Assembly: GCA_030280995.1 (NCBI GenBank)
Contig: JASXTE010000017.1
Coordinates: 4,980,501 to 5,044,500 of the forward strand
DNA: 64,000 nucleotides
Source: Hemileia vastatrix
Lineage: Eukaryota > Basidiomycota > Pucciniomycetes > Pucciniales > Zaghouaniaceae
Reading direction: 5' to 3'
In this document: positions 42,450 to 55,639 of the stretch, one piece after another
How positions within the stretch are numbered: position 1 is the stretch's first letter
Layout: each line of letters begins with the position of its first letter
Program-made: the position numbers and the translations under genes
The notes under the pieces: model-generated
The model's input: the letters and a program-made list of their open reading frames with translations, nothing else
Told to the model about the DNA's origin: nothing
Database searches by the model: none

Positions 42450-43678
42450 TATAGAAATAGGCATCTTTTACCATAAATTTTACTACTAGTTTCTCTCTTC
42501 TCTAAAACTAAGAATACTTTTGCACTACTAGCTGTGTTTAATGTCTTCCATTTTATTTAAAGCTTCATTCCCTTTTAATTTATTTTCAGAGATCCAACAC
42601 ACCTCATTCTGTGTCTATAGCTTTAATCTATAGTACATTTACAGTGTACTTACTGTACATAGGATTATATTCTTGCTAATAACAGAACTAAAGATTTATT
42701 CTGTGGATGCAGTATTTAAATATCTCACTGTATAGCTTTGGCCTGAATAAAATTCATGATGTTATTAAAATATAAATTATCTTCAGATTTAAAATGATTA
42801 TTTAATATTATCAGTTTATCTGGGTGATATGATTTTGGTTATTCATTAAGGGAATAGGGGGAAATAAATTATAAATTTTTTTAATCTGAATTTCTGCAAT
42901 ACTAGGTCACTCTTTCTTATCTAGTATAAATATTCCAGGGAATTCAGTGGTGATGCATAACAAATCATTTTTAGGGAGCCATGTAAACTAAATTAATAAA
43001 ATACTAGCCCTCTTTTTCAAATAGATCTTGATATATAGATCTTCCTAATAGTTTTACATTGAGACACAAAATAATAGTCAGTTTTATCACAGACATGTTA
43101 TTCATTATTCCATTCAAATAAATTCTTCTGTTTTTTTTTCTAGTTAACAGTAAAGAATGAGGGGGGAATCACTTACAAGTCTGCATCCCTACCAAATTAA
43201 TTTTAGTATGGACTTTTATGAAAGTCCACATTCATTTCTTCCTGGCAAGAAGTATAACTCTTTAAAAATTTGGAATCAGAAGTATGTAAGTATTCATCTT
43301 CAAGGAAAAAGTTAAATTTCATACTAGGAAAGCACCCTTAAGGTCATTCTTCTAGGTAATATAATTTTTATTTAGTTTTTCTAGACCAATGATTTCAGAA
43401 AATTTAGTGTGTTTCATAGTATAAGAAGGTTAAGTTACAGTTTAAAAATATTGTTCAGGGGAAGAGGAGGATGATTCTGAAGTTGAATATGAGAGAAGAG
43501 TGGAGATATACACAGGTGAAACCATTTTTTTATTAAACAGGTTTTTTTGGTGCAGGCCTGGGCCCATAACCCTTATAATAAGATAACTATAAATGATTTT
43601 TATCTTACTGGACTGAGGACAACAAAGATATATAACAGAAAGCAAATATGGACAATGGACAAGAAAGATGGAGAACGG
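42450..43678. other. AT-rich region, no gene seen
   Basis: Continuation of the gypsy-3 target (33750 joins 42450). Contains an AATGAGGGGGGAATC stretch and a short inverted pair ATGGACTTTTATGAAAGTCCA near 43210-43230. No credible coding sequence. Confidence 0.4.
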
Positions 43679-44951
43679 TGTGGTACACATCTTCAGTAAT
43701 GCAGAAAATGTCTCAGTTCTCAGCAAGTGCAACAATGGGGTTTCTAGGAAGGATGTTTACGGAAGCGCAACAAAGGGGCCTTCAAAAGCACAGTAAATTA
43801 GACTCACTGCACACAGTTTTTTCTTGTGTACTATGGATATACATGCCGAAACAAGAAAAATTAGAGAAGAGTTCACACAGGACAATAAGACAAGAGGGTA
43901 TGGTATGTACTTAAGGAGGTCATGGTTAGCGTAGAGACATAGTATGGATTTAAAATGAAACAAAAAGCAAAGGTGTAAGCTTTTACACTTAGAGAGATGC
44001 AATGGATTTTAAATGTAAGCCACAAACACTTAGCACTGGTAGAAACTTGTTGGAGAAAAAAGGTAGTGCTAGAACAAGAAGTGGGTCAATAAGCAGCTCT
44101 CAACAATAGAAGAAAAATAAGTAAGACTTGAAGGAAGGGTACTTACTGAGCGCAAAGGGTTTCACGATTAGTGTATACTCATAGGGAAAGTGCAGTTTAT
44201 TACAATAGGTAGGGGAGGTGGCAAAGTACCTATTATTTAGTCATGGATATCAAGAAACATAGGGTATGTAAAAAAGGTGGAGTGTCAGGAACTAATAGCT
44301 GTACTTGTATAAATGTTTCAGTTGCTATCAGGAAAAAGACTTATGCTAACAATTGTGCATATACTATTGAGATACTTAGTTACCATTTTATATTATTGTA
44401 TTAGTGCTAAACTTGTGTAGGAAATCCAGTAGGGAAAAAGAACATAGGGTAAGGGTACTGAACATACAGGTATATAAAAGAGCACTCACTTTTAAAAGAG
44501 GGGGGAAGAAAAAAATAGAAAGTGAAGAAAGTGAAGTAGATTTATTATTAATACATAGATAAGAAATTATAGATATATTTTATTTTTTTTGTACATAACA
44601 GGTGTGCATACCAGAAGTAGTGATTTAGAGTTATTTTATTGCTACTGTAGGGATAGTATTAGATAGAGCACTTCAAGAAGGAGTGACTGAGAATACCAGA
44701 GCTTACTGAGAATAGATCTAGCCAAAAGATTGATTACTTATATTAAAATATATTATCCCTTTCTTTAAAGATCTCTATAAATTCATTCTTATTTCTTCCC
44801 CAAAAATATATAAACACACTTACAATACGTGCTCTCACTGTCTTTAAATATTAGAGTGGAAAAAAATTCTTATTAAATTAGTTTTAGAAAGGAGAACCAA
44901 CCCATCTCAGATTTTTTATATAGCTTAGTATTATAGAACTCTCTTTCTACA
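43679..44951 (+). repeat. gypsy-4 5' LTR
   Basis: 1,273 bp, TGTGGTACACA...CTTTCTACA, aligned along its length with 54274-55551 with many point differences, clearly more diverged than the gypsy-3 pair. Confidence 0.9.
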
Positions 44952-45181
44952 ATTTGTGTCCTAACAGTTGTAGAAAGATTTTAAATACAGTTATTTTTTT
45001 GGTTTTCAGGGTTTTGTCAAAAGGACGTAATTAAACTGGTGCTTCAAGGAAGAGTCATAGGGTCTCAAACAATTGGACCAAGCTGCTATCAGAGGATAGG
45101 GTAGGACTGTAGTAGAGAATATAGTTGGTTTAAGTTTTTAGTGCTTATTTGTTTTTTTTTATTTTAGTAGTAGAAGGTAGA

Positions 45182-46603
45182 ATGGAACCTAAAGCTACTA
45201 CTTCTAAAGTTACTCTGGAGAGGGATAAATTTCCTAACTCTACAGTGTGTTTACCACCTAGTTTTTTGAAAACTATTAGGTGCAAGGATGAAAGCTCTCA
45301 ATTTACTCAAATTAATACTCAAAAGTTTTTAAGGAGGCTCAAACAAGCAGAAGAGTTTCATGGAGCTTCAGATTATGATATGGTGTGTCAAGTGTTATTT
45401 TTTTTTGAAAATGATTGTAAAGATAATCTAGAGGAACTGGATGGTCATAAGAAACGCAATTGGGCAGCGCTAAAAGCACAGATGTTAAAAAGATGGCCTA
45501 AAGTTACTGAAGAGACAAGGTATACAATTGAGGACCTAGATGTCTTGGTAAACAGGGTTAAGACTAAAGGGGGTATTTTAGAACCTAAAGATTTAAAATT
45601 TTTTTTGACAAGAGTTTGATCAAGTAGTAGATTATTTAGTCAGTAACAAAGATTTCAGTGATAATAGTGCTTCATTACCTTGGTTTTATGAGATGCTAAT
45701 GCCTGAGGTCAAAGATTGGGCAAAGAAGTGCCTTGATAATGAAGGAAAGTTATTTAGAAAGAAAAATGGGGACTATAAGTATCCAGGATGGGAGGCAGTG
45801 GAGACGGTGGTAGAAGCTGAAATGAAGTTTCTTTGGGTAGAGAGAAGAGCAGCTAGGGTCTCTTTAGGGGATGTAGAGTTAATAGAGGTTTTGCCAAGCA
45901 CTGGATCACCTTCTTCAGTATCAACCCCAAAAGCAAAAACAACCTCACAAGATTCAAATTCAGTGATGGCTAGGATTTTGGAATTGGAGAAGAAGTTGAG
46001 TAAAGCATCCAAACCCAAGCTAAGGTATACTCCTCAACTGTCGCACTTTTCTTCTATGGTGTGTTATTATTGTAATAAAAAAGGGCATACAAGGATGAGA
46101 TGTAATGTGCTGAAAAAGAATAATGAAGACAAGGTAGTCTTTGAAAATGGAACAATGCTAATGTTAGAGAATGGTACAAAGCTTGTTATAGATAAAGACC
46201 AAGGGATGTGAGTGAAATTCATTGACCACATTAACAAGAAAGCTATGGAAGTCAAGTCTAGTAAGGGTAAGGAGCCTGCAGATAAAAACACAAAATCAGG
46301 TAATTTTTCAGTAACCTGTGCAGTATTGGATTTTATAGTCATGGAGGGGGCAGTTTCTGTGCCACTTACTACAGTGCAGTTGGAAATTTTTGCAGAAAAA
46401 AAAAGAAGATGGCTCCACCAACCATAAATAGACAAAGGAGGGCTGGAGTTAAGTATGCAAATCCTGAAGACATTGAGGAGGTAAGGTATACTATGAGGAA
46501 AAATACACCAGTACCACTTGAGGATATAAAAATAGAAGAAAAATCTGGGAATAAAATGGATTATGATATGAAGCAGAGTATTGAGGAACAACTGTTAGGG
46601 TAG
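45182..46603 (+). pseudogene. gypsy-4 gag and linker
   Basis: From the ATG at 45182: an N-terminal capsid-like domain (RLKQAEEFHGASDYD...ALKAQMLKRWPK), a stop and shift near 45620-45690, then the second half with a zinc knuckle CYYCNKKGHTRMRC (CX2CX4HX4C, near 46065). After a TGA at 46209 the linker continues in frame blocks with RQRRAGVKYANPED. This family has little similarity to gag of gypsy-1, -2 or -3 in this window. Confidence 0.8.
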
Positions 46604-46901
46604 TCAGAGGTAATTCAGCAGAGAGAAGTACTGGAAGAATGAATGCGTGGAGCTAGGCATAATACTCCAAAAAATCTGCCAGGTAAGAAAAAAGCTGGTG
46701 CAAAGGCAACTCAACCAAAATGTAGAATGCAGCGTCCAGTTCATACTGATTTTCCAAAGGCTGCTGAAGATTTGGTTGCGCAATGTTTAAAGACAACAGT
46801 TTCAGTTCCAGTGGGGTGCTGACAGAAGTGTGCCAGAGGTACCAAATGGAACAGTAAATAAATTTAAGAAGTAAATAATTTCTAATTTTGTTGAATATGA
46901 T

Positions 46902-47273
46902 ATGGAAGAACATTCATTTCAACCAGTTGTAGGATTACTGAGGGTACAACACTATGCAGGACTTCTAGGGTATTTAATGGTTACAATTAATGGAAAGCAG
47001 ATCAGAGTTCTTGTAGATACTGGCTCTCAGATCAATTTAGCTTCAGTGGTGGATGCAGTGGATTTAGGTTTTCCAGTTAAAGATGGTGAGGGAACTGTTG
47101 TAGGTATTAGAAGTGGTAGGTTACCTGTTATAGGGGTAGCTGAATATTTCAAGATTCAAGTTGCAGTAGCGTCAAGAGATTTACACTTTTGTGTTCCTAT
47201 GGATGTAGTAAAAACAGTTTTAGGAACACTGTTTTTAATGGATTATTCAGAAACAATAGATTTTTTTGAATAA
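46902..47273 (+). pseudogene. gypsy-4 aspartic protease
   Basis: 124-codon frame with VLVDTGSQINLAS (D-T-G active site) and VLGTLFLMDYSETIDF downstream. It is the retropepsin that matures Gag-Pol. The frame is open but isolated between stops, so it is treated as part of a pseudogene. Confidence 0.8.
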
Positions 47274-47639
47274 AACAATGGGAATTAGGATTATGGGTGA
47301 AAATTGAATTCCGGTGAAAGCAGTCTTAGTAGCACCTAAGGACGGTGGCTAGGAAACTAAGTATGTTGAATCTGTGATTCTAGAGAAAGAAAGAGAGCTC
47401 TATGAGGAGGAAGAGAATGGGCCTTCTCTAGGTAGGCACCCATCTTTTCATTAGAGACTGGCATTATAGGTATTACTATCTCCCAAGATGAGAGGAGCCT
47501 GGATAGTGATCAGTCATTCCAAGCAGGGATACGTAAAGTAGGGCTTCACAGGTGTCTTGGTAACACTGCTATAGAGTGTTTTGTGCCTAGATTTTTTGAA
47601 TTTTTTATAATTATATTTAAAAAAAAGACAAAAAAATGA

Positions 47640-49390
47640 TATAGGTACAACTCAAAGTTTTATTAGAAAAGGTCTTATATTAAGTAATGAAGGCAGCAGC
47701 TGGTGCTGTCATGCATCAAAGTATAAACTGGTAGCAGTTAAATTTAAACCAGTAAATGCGCCAATTCCAGATTTGAATCCTCCTTTTCAGAGGCTAGCGC
47801 TATCAAGAAATCCTTACAACATGCCTTTAAAAAAGTTTTAAACTGACTTAACACCTTCTAATAGGATAACTTTAGAAAGAATTCAGATGTTTAATTTTGG
47901 ACCAGAAGATTGGTTGTTTCAGTAAGAAAAGAATTTATTGTTATATGTTATGGTACTTAGGGAGAAAGCTATTGCATTTTAAAAAGAGGAAAGATGTTTA
48001 TTAAACCATTCTTATGGGAAACCTTATATTCGTGCCAGTTATTCCTCATGAACCATGGTAGAAGAGAGCATTTACTATACCAGTGGCAATAAGAGAAGAA
48101 TTTACAGAGGTAATTAGGGAAAGATTAAAGTCTGGTTTGTATGAAAAGTAAATTTTTGGTTACTCAAGTTCAGTAATTTGTGTCATCAAACATAAAGGCA
48201 ATTTAAGGGTTGTTCATGATTTGAGAGAGATGAACTAGGTTACAGTTAAAGACACAGGATTTCCACCAACACCAGAAGAGTTTGTGGAATGTTTTTCAGG
48301 ACAAGCATGTTATAGATTAAGAGATGTAATAGGAGGATATGATGAGCGCAAGTTAGCTATGTCATTAAGACTCATGAATATGTTTGAAACTCCATTGGGG
48401 CACTTTAGGTTAACAAGGTTACTTCAGGGTGCTACAAATTCAGTGGCAGTGTATCAGGCGCAGATGATGTGGATATTACAGGATGAAATTCTGGAACATG
48501 TAGGAATCTTTATTGATGATAGTGGTATAAAAGGGCCAGTAACTGATTATGATAGAGGTTCTAGAGGAGAACCCAAACATTAGAAGGTTTATTTGGAAAT
48601 ATGCTATTACTCTTGAAAGGGTACTTATTAGGATAGAAGAGGTTAGTTTCACAGTATCAGGGTCAAAAGTTTCTTCTTGTGGGCCAGCGCTAGATATTGT
48701 TGGTCATGTTATATGTAGGAAGGGAAGAATCATTGCAGAAAAACAGAAAAACAAGGTACTCATGTGGCCAAGACCAAGAAAAACTACGGAAGTGGGAGGG
48801 TTTTTAGGTATTTGTACATATGCAAGAATTTTTTTTTGTGATTTTGCCTTGTTATCTTCTCCATCAAAGTGCTTGACAAGAAAAGATGTTGTATGGGATT
48901 AGACAGAGGAATGTGAAGAATCATATGAATTATTAAAAATAATTGTAGGAAAAGATATTCTTTTAAAAAAAATTGAATATTTACAAGGCACTGGAAAGAT
49001 TACTATAGCAGTAGATTCAAGTTTGTCTACAGTAGGGGCAGCTTTAATGCAAAAGGACAAGGAAGGAAATGATAGGCCTGTCCTTTATAATTCAAAAACT
49101 TTAATGAAGATGGATTCTAGGTATTCAGAGTCCAAGTTAAAGTTGTGTGGGGTTGCAAAGATTTTGAAGAAGTTACACTGGATGCTTTGGGAGAAACATT
49201 TTGAGTTGCAGGTTGATGCGCTATCTTTGGTGCAAATGATCAGTAGCTAAAGTTTACCAGACATGCCAATGACTAGATGGGTGGCACAGATTAATTTATT
49301 TACTTTTGATTTAGTACATAAATCTGGAAAATCTTTCACAATGCCAGAGTCTTTGTCGATAAAGCTGTTGTGTGAAGAATATTCTGAGGA
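47640..49390 (+). pseudogene. gypsy-4 reverse transcriptase and RNase H
   Basis: Fragments in order: NLRVVHDLREMN, RDVIGGYDERKLAM, GHFRLTRLLQGATNS, VGIFIDDSGIKGP (the FIDD form of the active site), KTTEVGGFLGICTYARIF, AVDSSLSTVGAALMQKD, YSESKLKLCGVAK and FELQVDALSLVQM. Stops are frequent (for example 48236-48238 and 48900). The FIDD..GIKGP signature marks a distinct basidiomycete gypsy lineage; that lineage statement is from memory. Confidence 0.82.
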
Positions 49391-49761
49391 GGAAGAATTT
49401 TAAGAAGTAAAAGTGGTTAAATGGAAGAGACTATTGTTATCAAAGGCTTAGGAATAAGGTTGTCTGTGAAGACGTAAAGCTAATGACCAGTGTTGGGGAA
49501 GACATCAAACTATCATCATCATCTAGGGGCATATGAAATGACAATAAATTAAGAAAGCTTAAGGAGGAAATTTTTAATGAAAAAGATTATGAGGATTCAA
49601 ACACACAAGGGTTAGAGTTTAGAGCTAATTCACTAACAAGAGGAGCACCAGAGGAAGTGGCTCAGGATACAGAAAAAAATGACTTTATCAGCATTCAGGA
49701 AAGTAATTCACTGTTAGAAGGTTGAAATTTAATTGAGAAATCAACTGAGAAAGTAGATTGA

Positions 49762-50990
49762 TTGAAAGAGTATCTAGAGGGAAACAGTCAACTGGAAAAT
49801 CTTAATGAAGACACATGGGGAAGGATAGGGAAGCGCGCTAAAGATCATTTTATTAAAGATGGAAAGATATGGAGGAAATTATCTTCCACACCACAATCAG
49901 TTATAGTAAATAGAGGTAGAAAAGAAAAGATTCTTAGAAAACTACATGAAACTTTTGGACATAGGGGTCAAGATGAAATGTATAGAAGAGTCAAGGAGTA
50001 ATTCTGGTGGCCAAATATGAGAGCAGAGGTCAAGGATTGGGTTCAATCTTTCCCAGAATGTCAGTGCAGAAGTTACAGAAAGCCTAAAGAAAAAGGAAAG
50101 GCAATGAGTGAGGATACTATTTTTGGAAGAATTAGCTTAGATGTAGTTCATATTAAAGAATGACACTTTAAGTACTTGGTTGTGGCCAGGGATGATCTGT
50201 CAGGATGGGTTGGAGCAGCGCCTTTGGTAAATCTTAAGACAAGTAATGTAGCTGAATTTTTGAAAAATGAATTGGTGTATAGATACGGGTTAATTAAAAT
50301 GGTAACTGAGAATTAGGGTGCTGAAGTTGCTGGTGAATTCTAAGAAGTTGTGAAAGGGATTGGTGCAAAGATTTAAGTTGCAACACTGTATTATCCAGAG
50401 GCAGAAGGTATGATCAAGAGAAGGAATCCAGTGATAAAAGATGTGTGAGTTAAGTTATGTGGAACTAATGGAGAAAAATGGAAAAGTTATTTGCCTTTAG
50501 TATTATTTTCAGATAGGATATCAGTAAAAAGGATGACAGGGTTTTCTACTTATGAACTTATGCTTGGTCAAAGGGCTGTATTGGCTATTGATCTGGAAGC
50601 TGCATCTTTTATAAGATATGATTGGGATCAGGTGAGCTCACCAGAGGATTTAATTCTAGCAAGAGTGGTGCAGCTTGAAAGGAAGGATGAGTTTGTGGAA
50701 AGGGCATATGAAAGAATGATGCAGATTAGGGACAAATCAGTGAAATATTGGGATGAGTGCTTAGTGCACTGATTAAGAGAACAATTAAAACCAGGGAATT
50801 TGGTATTAGTATAAAATAGAAGTCTTGAAATTCAATGAGTTAAATTTTTGCAGACAGATGGAATGGTCTTTAAAGGATCAGAAAAAAAATTATCTGGAGG
50901 CTCTTACTTACTGGAGGAATTGGATGGTACTGAATAGAAGAAATGTGTAGCGGCCAATCAGATCAAAAGATTCTACCCAAGAGTGGTACC
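49762..50990 (+). pseudogene. gypsy-4 integrase
   Basis: Zinc-binding part (LHETFGHRGQDEMYRRV, later CQCRSYRKP), first Asp in ISLDVVHI, a second block VTEN-stop-GAEVAGEF where the second catalytic Asp reads Glu, and YYPEAEGMIKRRN where the catalytic Glu appears as Lys. A C-terminal part follows (LERKDEFVERAYERMMQIR). Stops at several points. Two of three catalytic acids are altered, so it is dead. Confidence 0.78.
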
Positions 50991-53055
50991 AGTAACATAA
51001 GAATTACCTCCAGAATAAGGGAAGACTACCAGATTTACCTCCAGGATGAGGATAAACTAGCATCATTATTTGCATTTTCTCTGGAAAGAGTTTAAACTAT
51101 TATTAGTATGTTAAGTTTTTCTTTGGGACTCGTAGGAGGCTATGACACAGCTGTGAGGGATAGGGAGTTAGTGATGGCAAATTTATTATGGTTGAAAAAG
51201 CAGTTGGCATTAGTGCCTAGAGTAGATTTTATGGAGTAAATAATAATTGTTGTATAAGGGGATTTTAGAAGCAGATGGGCTAGATAGAGGAACATCTGTC
51301 TGGGAGAATCAGAAGGCTACTGGGGACTTAGAAGAAGGCACTAACTTTAGCTGTAGAAGGTTGGAAGATGGAGCGCCCAAATTTAGGCATCTGTTTTCTT
51401 GAAAAATCTCTGATGATGAAGGCTTATTAATGGGGTTGAAGTTATTTAAAGATAGTAGAGGGAGAATAGTCAAGAGCTCTCTAACTCTCTAAGAAGGTGT
51501 ATATTGCAAAGGCAAGTGTGTCCCGAGTGCTACACACTTTTCTCATGATTTATGAATCATCTGGAATCATTTTTTATGATAATTATGGAGGTTAAACATA
51601 GTTAAAAAATAACTATGTACAAGCATTTAGGCTACAATGCTGATTAGAAGGAAATGAAGGAAGATAATGATTAATCATAATCACCATAAAAACTGGCAGA
51701 GAATACTTTCCATTCTTCAGGCATGATGAAGTTATTGGGATCAGTTGGGAAACCAGGGATTTATGAGGAACTGATTTCATTCATTATTTGACCTATCATT
51801 TCAATATGATGGTAACAGGAATTTAACTCATTTTCAGAAAAATTAAAAGCACATTTATATGAGGATGACATAGCATCATATATGAGGCAAAGGCACAAAA
51901 AGATTTGCATTGAATGCACAAATGGGAGAGGTTGGAGGACCCATCCTAAGCAAAAATATTTATTAAAACCTTTAAAGAAATTGAAATTAGAAAAGATTAT
52001 GTGAAAGTAAGGATGATGGACTTAATAGCTAACAGATTTTTAGGCTTCACAGAAGGGGAAAGCACTCTCACAGTGTTTGGAGTATATGAAGAGGATGGCT
52101 GTAACACAAAATTTTGTTCAGAAGGCGGAGGGGATTCTGCCTTGGTTTGGATGGAGATTTCTTTCTGAGGGTATGTAGGGAGAGATGTGCTGTCAGAAGA
52201 TAAAGTTTCAGAAGAAGGATGAGTAGTGCTACTGGGACTAGCTATTATAGTAGGAGCACTAGAGGTATCTCCAGGAGGGAACTGGATACAGCCATTGGGA
52301 GAATTAGGAAATTAATAAGAAAAAGTACAAGTCTTATGAAAGCTGAAGCATTTATTGCAAGTGGGTATAGAGGAAGCATATCCAGGAGGCTTAGAGAAAG
52401 TACAGTTACAAATTCAACGGCGGCAAAAAGCGCAAGAATGATCTCTAGGTAAGGTACGGGATTGGGTCATGGCTAATTAAAACTTATCAATTGTAATGGA
52501 CTGGTTAAGGAAGTAGAGCTGATTAAAGGCCTATTTATAGTAAATCAGGCACTGTGAGGATGCAAAGGAAAGGCAAGCACTGAATAGTAACCAAGTGGGG
52601 ACATTAATGAGCAGAAGAGTAAAGTGTATTGAGGTTAACTGGGAAAGAAGGTTAGCACTAAGGAGCACAAGATCTTGGGAAGATCTGAACTTAATTCAAG
52701 AATATGAGGTTGAAGAAGATGAGGCACTAACAATTTAAGTTATGTAGGAAGATTTTTTATTGTTTCAGGGTTATTCCAGAAGAATTAAAAGAAGAGTTTT
52801 CAGGAGAAAATTTTTTTTGCCTAAGAACTAATAGGATTCTCTCACTCTCACAAAGTAATAATGGGAAATATTTGGAAATGGGAGTTTTCTTGTGGAGTAA
52901 ATTTTTTATTATTACAAGTAAAATAATAATACACTAGGTACAACTTTTTTACAGCGAGATAAAAATTGGAAAATTAGAGAAAAGAAGAAAAGAAGCTGAA
53001 AAAGGAAGAATTAGAAAAAAAGTTAGTATTGTAGGAAAAGATAAGGAAAAGGATG
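50991..53055 (+). other. gypsy-4 post-pol region with a small basic open frame
   Basis: About 2 kb between integrase and the antisense gene. The only notable frame is 52219-52452 (77 codons), Ser/Arg-rich (TSYYSRSTRGISRRELD...SISRRLRES), with no recognised family. The remaining sequence has many stops on both strands. It could be a decayed accessory gene. Confidence 0.4.
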
Positions 53056-54139
53056 GAACTTACTTTAGCCCCTATCAAAGAAGGCATACTCCCAATCATT
53101 ATAGATATTGTTATAAGTTGAGTTCAGAGTTTTGACTAGGAAAAATCAATTTTGTATATCTTGTTCATCAAGAACCAGAGGGTTTTCAAGATAGTTGAAG
53201 ATGGCGTCAAAGGTAGTATTGAGGTGATTGATGGTGCAGTAGTAAGGAGCCCCAACAACTCTATTGAGGACTTGTCAATTCTCAGGGAAAGGGAGGTGAA
53301 TTCAAGGAGCCTTGTCCTCAAATATGTTGACAAAGGTTTCAGGAGTAGCAAGCCAATCATCTAGTTTTTATGCTGAGGGGAGGCCTCTTGTTCAGGCCAA
53401 GTGATTTCTGGATTAATTGTGGGTGAGAAGATGGTGCCAGGAGTTATGGCCCAGAATGGATTTTCTTCCAGACCTGGGATGACAGTTTTGACGTGTTAAG
53501 TTGGAGGTTTTGCAGTGTAAAGAGGATTGGGAATATCCTAAGAAAATGATCAAAGTTTTATGTTGGCACAAAAAAAAAACTAAGAAAAGAAGAGAAGGGA
53601 TTTTAATAAGAGCTACTTACAGTATGGATTGACTCTTCAGTGAAGAGCAAATTATGAGTAGAATTGGAAGAGGTGCTCCACTTTGGTGAGCGGTGTGTTT
53701 TCTTAGATCTTTTGTGAGAAGGAGTAGGAGTTGTAGGTTCAGGGCACTTGATAGCCTTCTGAATCATTAAATCTGGTTTCAATGCATTTGGATTGATGGA
53801 GGTAGTTGTGGCATCAGGAGAAGTAATGGTAGAAGGGCAATTGAGACTGCATTTATTTTTTCAACTTTTAAATAATTCACATGACTAATAAAAGGAAAGA
53901 AGATAAAATTAGCAATGTATATTTAAGAAGGAAAGAGAAGAGAAGTAACTCACAGTTAAAAAGCTGTTACCATGGCAAGCTTTTGAAATGCAACATGGAT
54001 TAATGCAGTTTTCAGTACAGCACTGAAAATTCTTGTCTCCAGTAATAATAGTCTTGACAGTAGGAGTAGTGGAGACAAAGGCTTTTTGGGTGTCAAAAAA
54101 CTAACAGATAGTGTTGATTATTTTGTTGTTGGTATTCAT
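53056..54139 (-). pseudogene. gypsy-4 antisense spliced Cys-rich gene
   Basis: Minus-strand model: exon 1 54139-53954, intron 53885-53953 (GTGAGT...TTAG, 69 bp), exon 2 53884-53621, intron 53538-53620 (GTAAGT...CTTAG, 83 bp), exon 3 from 53537. Both junctions are in phase. Exon 1 encodes FQCCTENCINPCCISKAC and exon 2 starts with SCELFKS, a TGA, then KNKC: with the stop read as Arg this is CX2(F)KSRKNKC, the second half of a Zn2Cys6-like cluster with one Cys changed to Phe. Exon 3 carries LATPETFVNIFEDKAP, VGAPYYCTINHLN and YNDWEYAFFDRG, broken by one frameshift and stops. Nearly all stops are TGA, TAG or TAA that CGA, CAG or CAA would explain. Function unknown; position and layout parallel the gypsy-2 antisense gene. 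Confidence 0.62.
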
Positions 54140-54273
54140 AGTAAATAGAAGGTAGAAGAAGAAACAAAGGGAAAATAGAAAATAGAAGAAGAGAAGAAGG
54201 GAGAATGAGGAAAAAGTGTGAGATATGCACCTGGTTTTTTAGCGCCTTGGGACAGTTGCGAGTAGAGGGAAAC
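54140..54273 (-). promoter_or_regulatory. Putative promoter and leader of the gypsy-4 antisense gene
   Basis: On the minus strand, GCTAAAAAACC lies about 30 bases inside the LTR boundary. It is followed by CATATCTCACACTTTT and a long CT-rich leader to the ATG. The gypsy-2 equivalent has GTATAAAAAACGG, CATACTTCCCACACTA and a CT-rich leader in the same order. Confidence 0.4.
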
Positions 54274-55551
54274 TGTGTTACACAACTCACAGTAATGCAG
54301 CAAATGTCTTAGTTCTCAGCAAGCACAACAATGGGATTTCTAGGAAGGATGGTTATGAAAGCATGACAAAGGGGTCTTCAAAGTGCAGAAAAAGTAGACT
54401 CTCTGCACACAGTTTTTTCTTCTGCACTATGGATATACAATCTGCAGCAAGTAGAAATCATAGAAAATTTCATACAGGACTATAAGACAAGATGGTATGG
54501 TATTTACTTGAGAAAGTCCTGGTTAGATATAGAGGCATAGTATGGATTTAAAAAGCTGCGATAAGCAAGGGTGTAAGTTATCACACTTAGGGATATGCAA
54601 TAGGTTTTAAATGTAAGCTAAAAAGACATATACTGGTAAAAACTTTTTGGAGAAAGAAGGTAGCGCTAGAAGAACAAGTGGGTTGATAAGAAGCACCCAA
54701 CAATAGAAGAAAAAGAAGTAAAACTTGAAGGAGGGGTACTTACTTAGTACAAAGGGTTTCACAAGTAGTGGATACTCATATGGCAAGCTCAGGTTATTAC
54801 AATAGGTAGGGAAGGTGGTAAAGTACCTATTATTTAGTTAGAGATATCAAGAAGAATAGGGTATGTACAAAAGGTGGAGTGTCAGGCACTAATAGCTGTA
54901 CTTGTATAAAGGTTTCAGGCGCTATCAGGAAAAAGACTTATGCTAACAATTGTGCATATATTATTGAGATACTTAGTTACCATTTGATATTCTTGTATTA
55001 GCGGTAAAATTGTGTAGGAAAGCCAGTAGGGAAAAAGAACATAGGGGAAGGGTACTGAAAATACAGGTATATAAAAGAGCACTCACTTTTAAAAGAGGGG
55101 GGAAGGAAAAAATACAAAGAAAGTGAAGAAATTAAATTATATTTATTATTAATACGTAGATAAGAAACTATAGATATATATATATATATTATACATAAAA
55201 GGTGTGCATACCAGAAGTAGTGCTGTAGAGTTATTTTATTGCTACTGTAGGGATAGTATTAGATAGAGCACTTCAAGAAGGAGTGACTGAGAATACCAGC
55301 GCTTACTGAGAATAGATCTAGCCAAAAGATAGATTACTTATATTAAAATATATTATCCCTTTCTTTAAAGATCTCTTTAAATTCATTCTTCTTTCTTCCC
55401 CAAAAATATATAACCACACTTACAATAAGTGCTCTCACTGTCTTTAAATATTAGAGTGGAAAACACTTCTTATTAAATTATTATTAGAAAGGAGAACCAA
55501 CCCATCTCAGATTGTGTCTATAGCTTAGTTTAATAAAACTCTCTTTCTACA
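54274..55551 (+). repeat. gypsy-4 3' LTR
   Basis: 1,278 bp direct repeat of 43679-44951, ending CTCTTTCTACA. Confidence 0.9.
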
Positions 55552-55639
55552 TTGGACAACAAATATGGACAACAGACAACTGTTAACTTTTAAAATGCAA
55601 GAAGCAATAAGAAGACTACAGGGACTAACTCAACCTGGG

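Larger units (their letters stand above)
43679..55551 (+). mobile_element. gypsy-4: full-length but decayed Ty3/gypsy element with an antisense gene
   Basis: Direct LTRs of about 1.27 kb (43679-44951, 54274-55551) start TGTG and end CTACA. Internal order on the plus strand: gag (45182-46603), protease (46902-47273), RT and RNase H (47640-49390), integrase (49762-50990). A minus-strand spliced Cys-rich gene (54139-53056) sits just inside the 3' LTR. A purine-rich stretch GTAGAGGGAAAC precedes the 3' LTR. No 5-bp target duplication is visible (AACGG versus TTGGA), so the element may be recombinant. Total 11.9 kb, long for the superfamily because of about 3 kb after pol. Confidence 0.88.

Noticed and set aside
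43442..44002. Frames in the gypsy-4 5' LTR and its left flank
   Set aside because: LTR sequence; the matching frames are not preserved in the 3' LTR.
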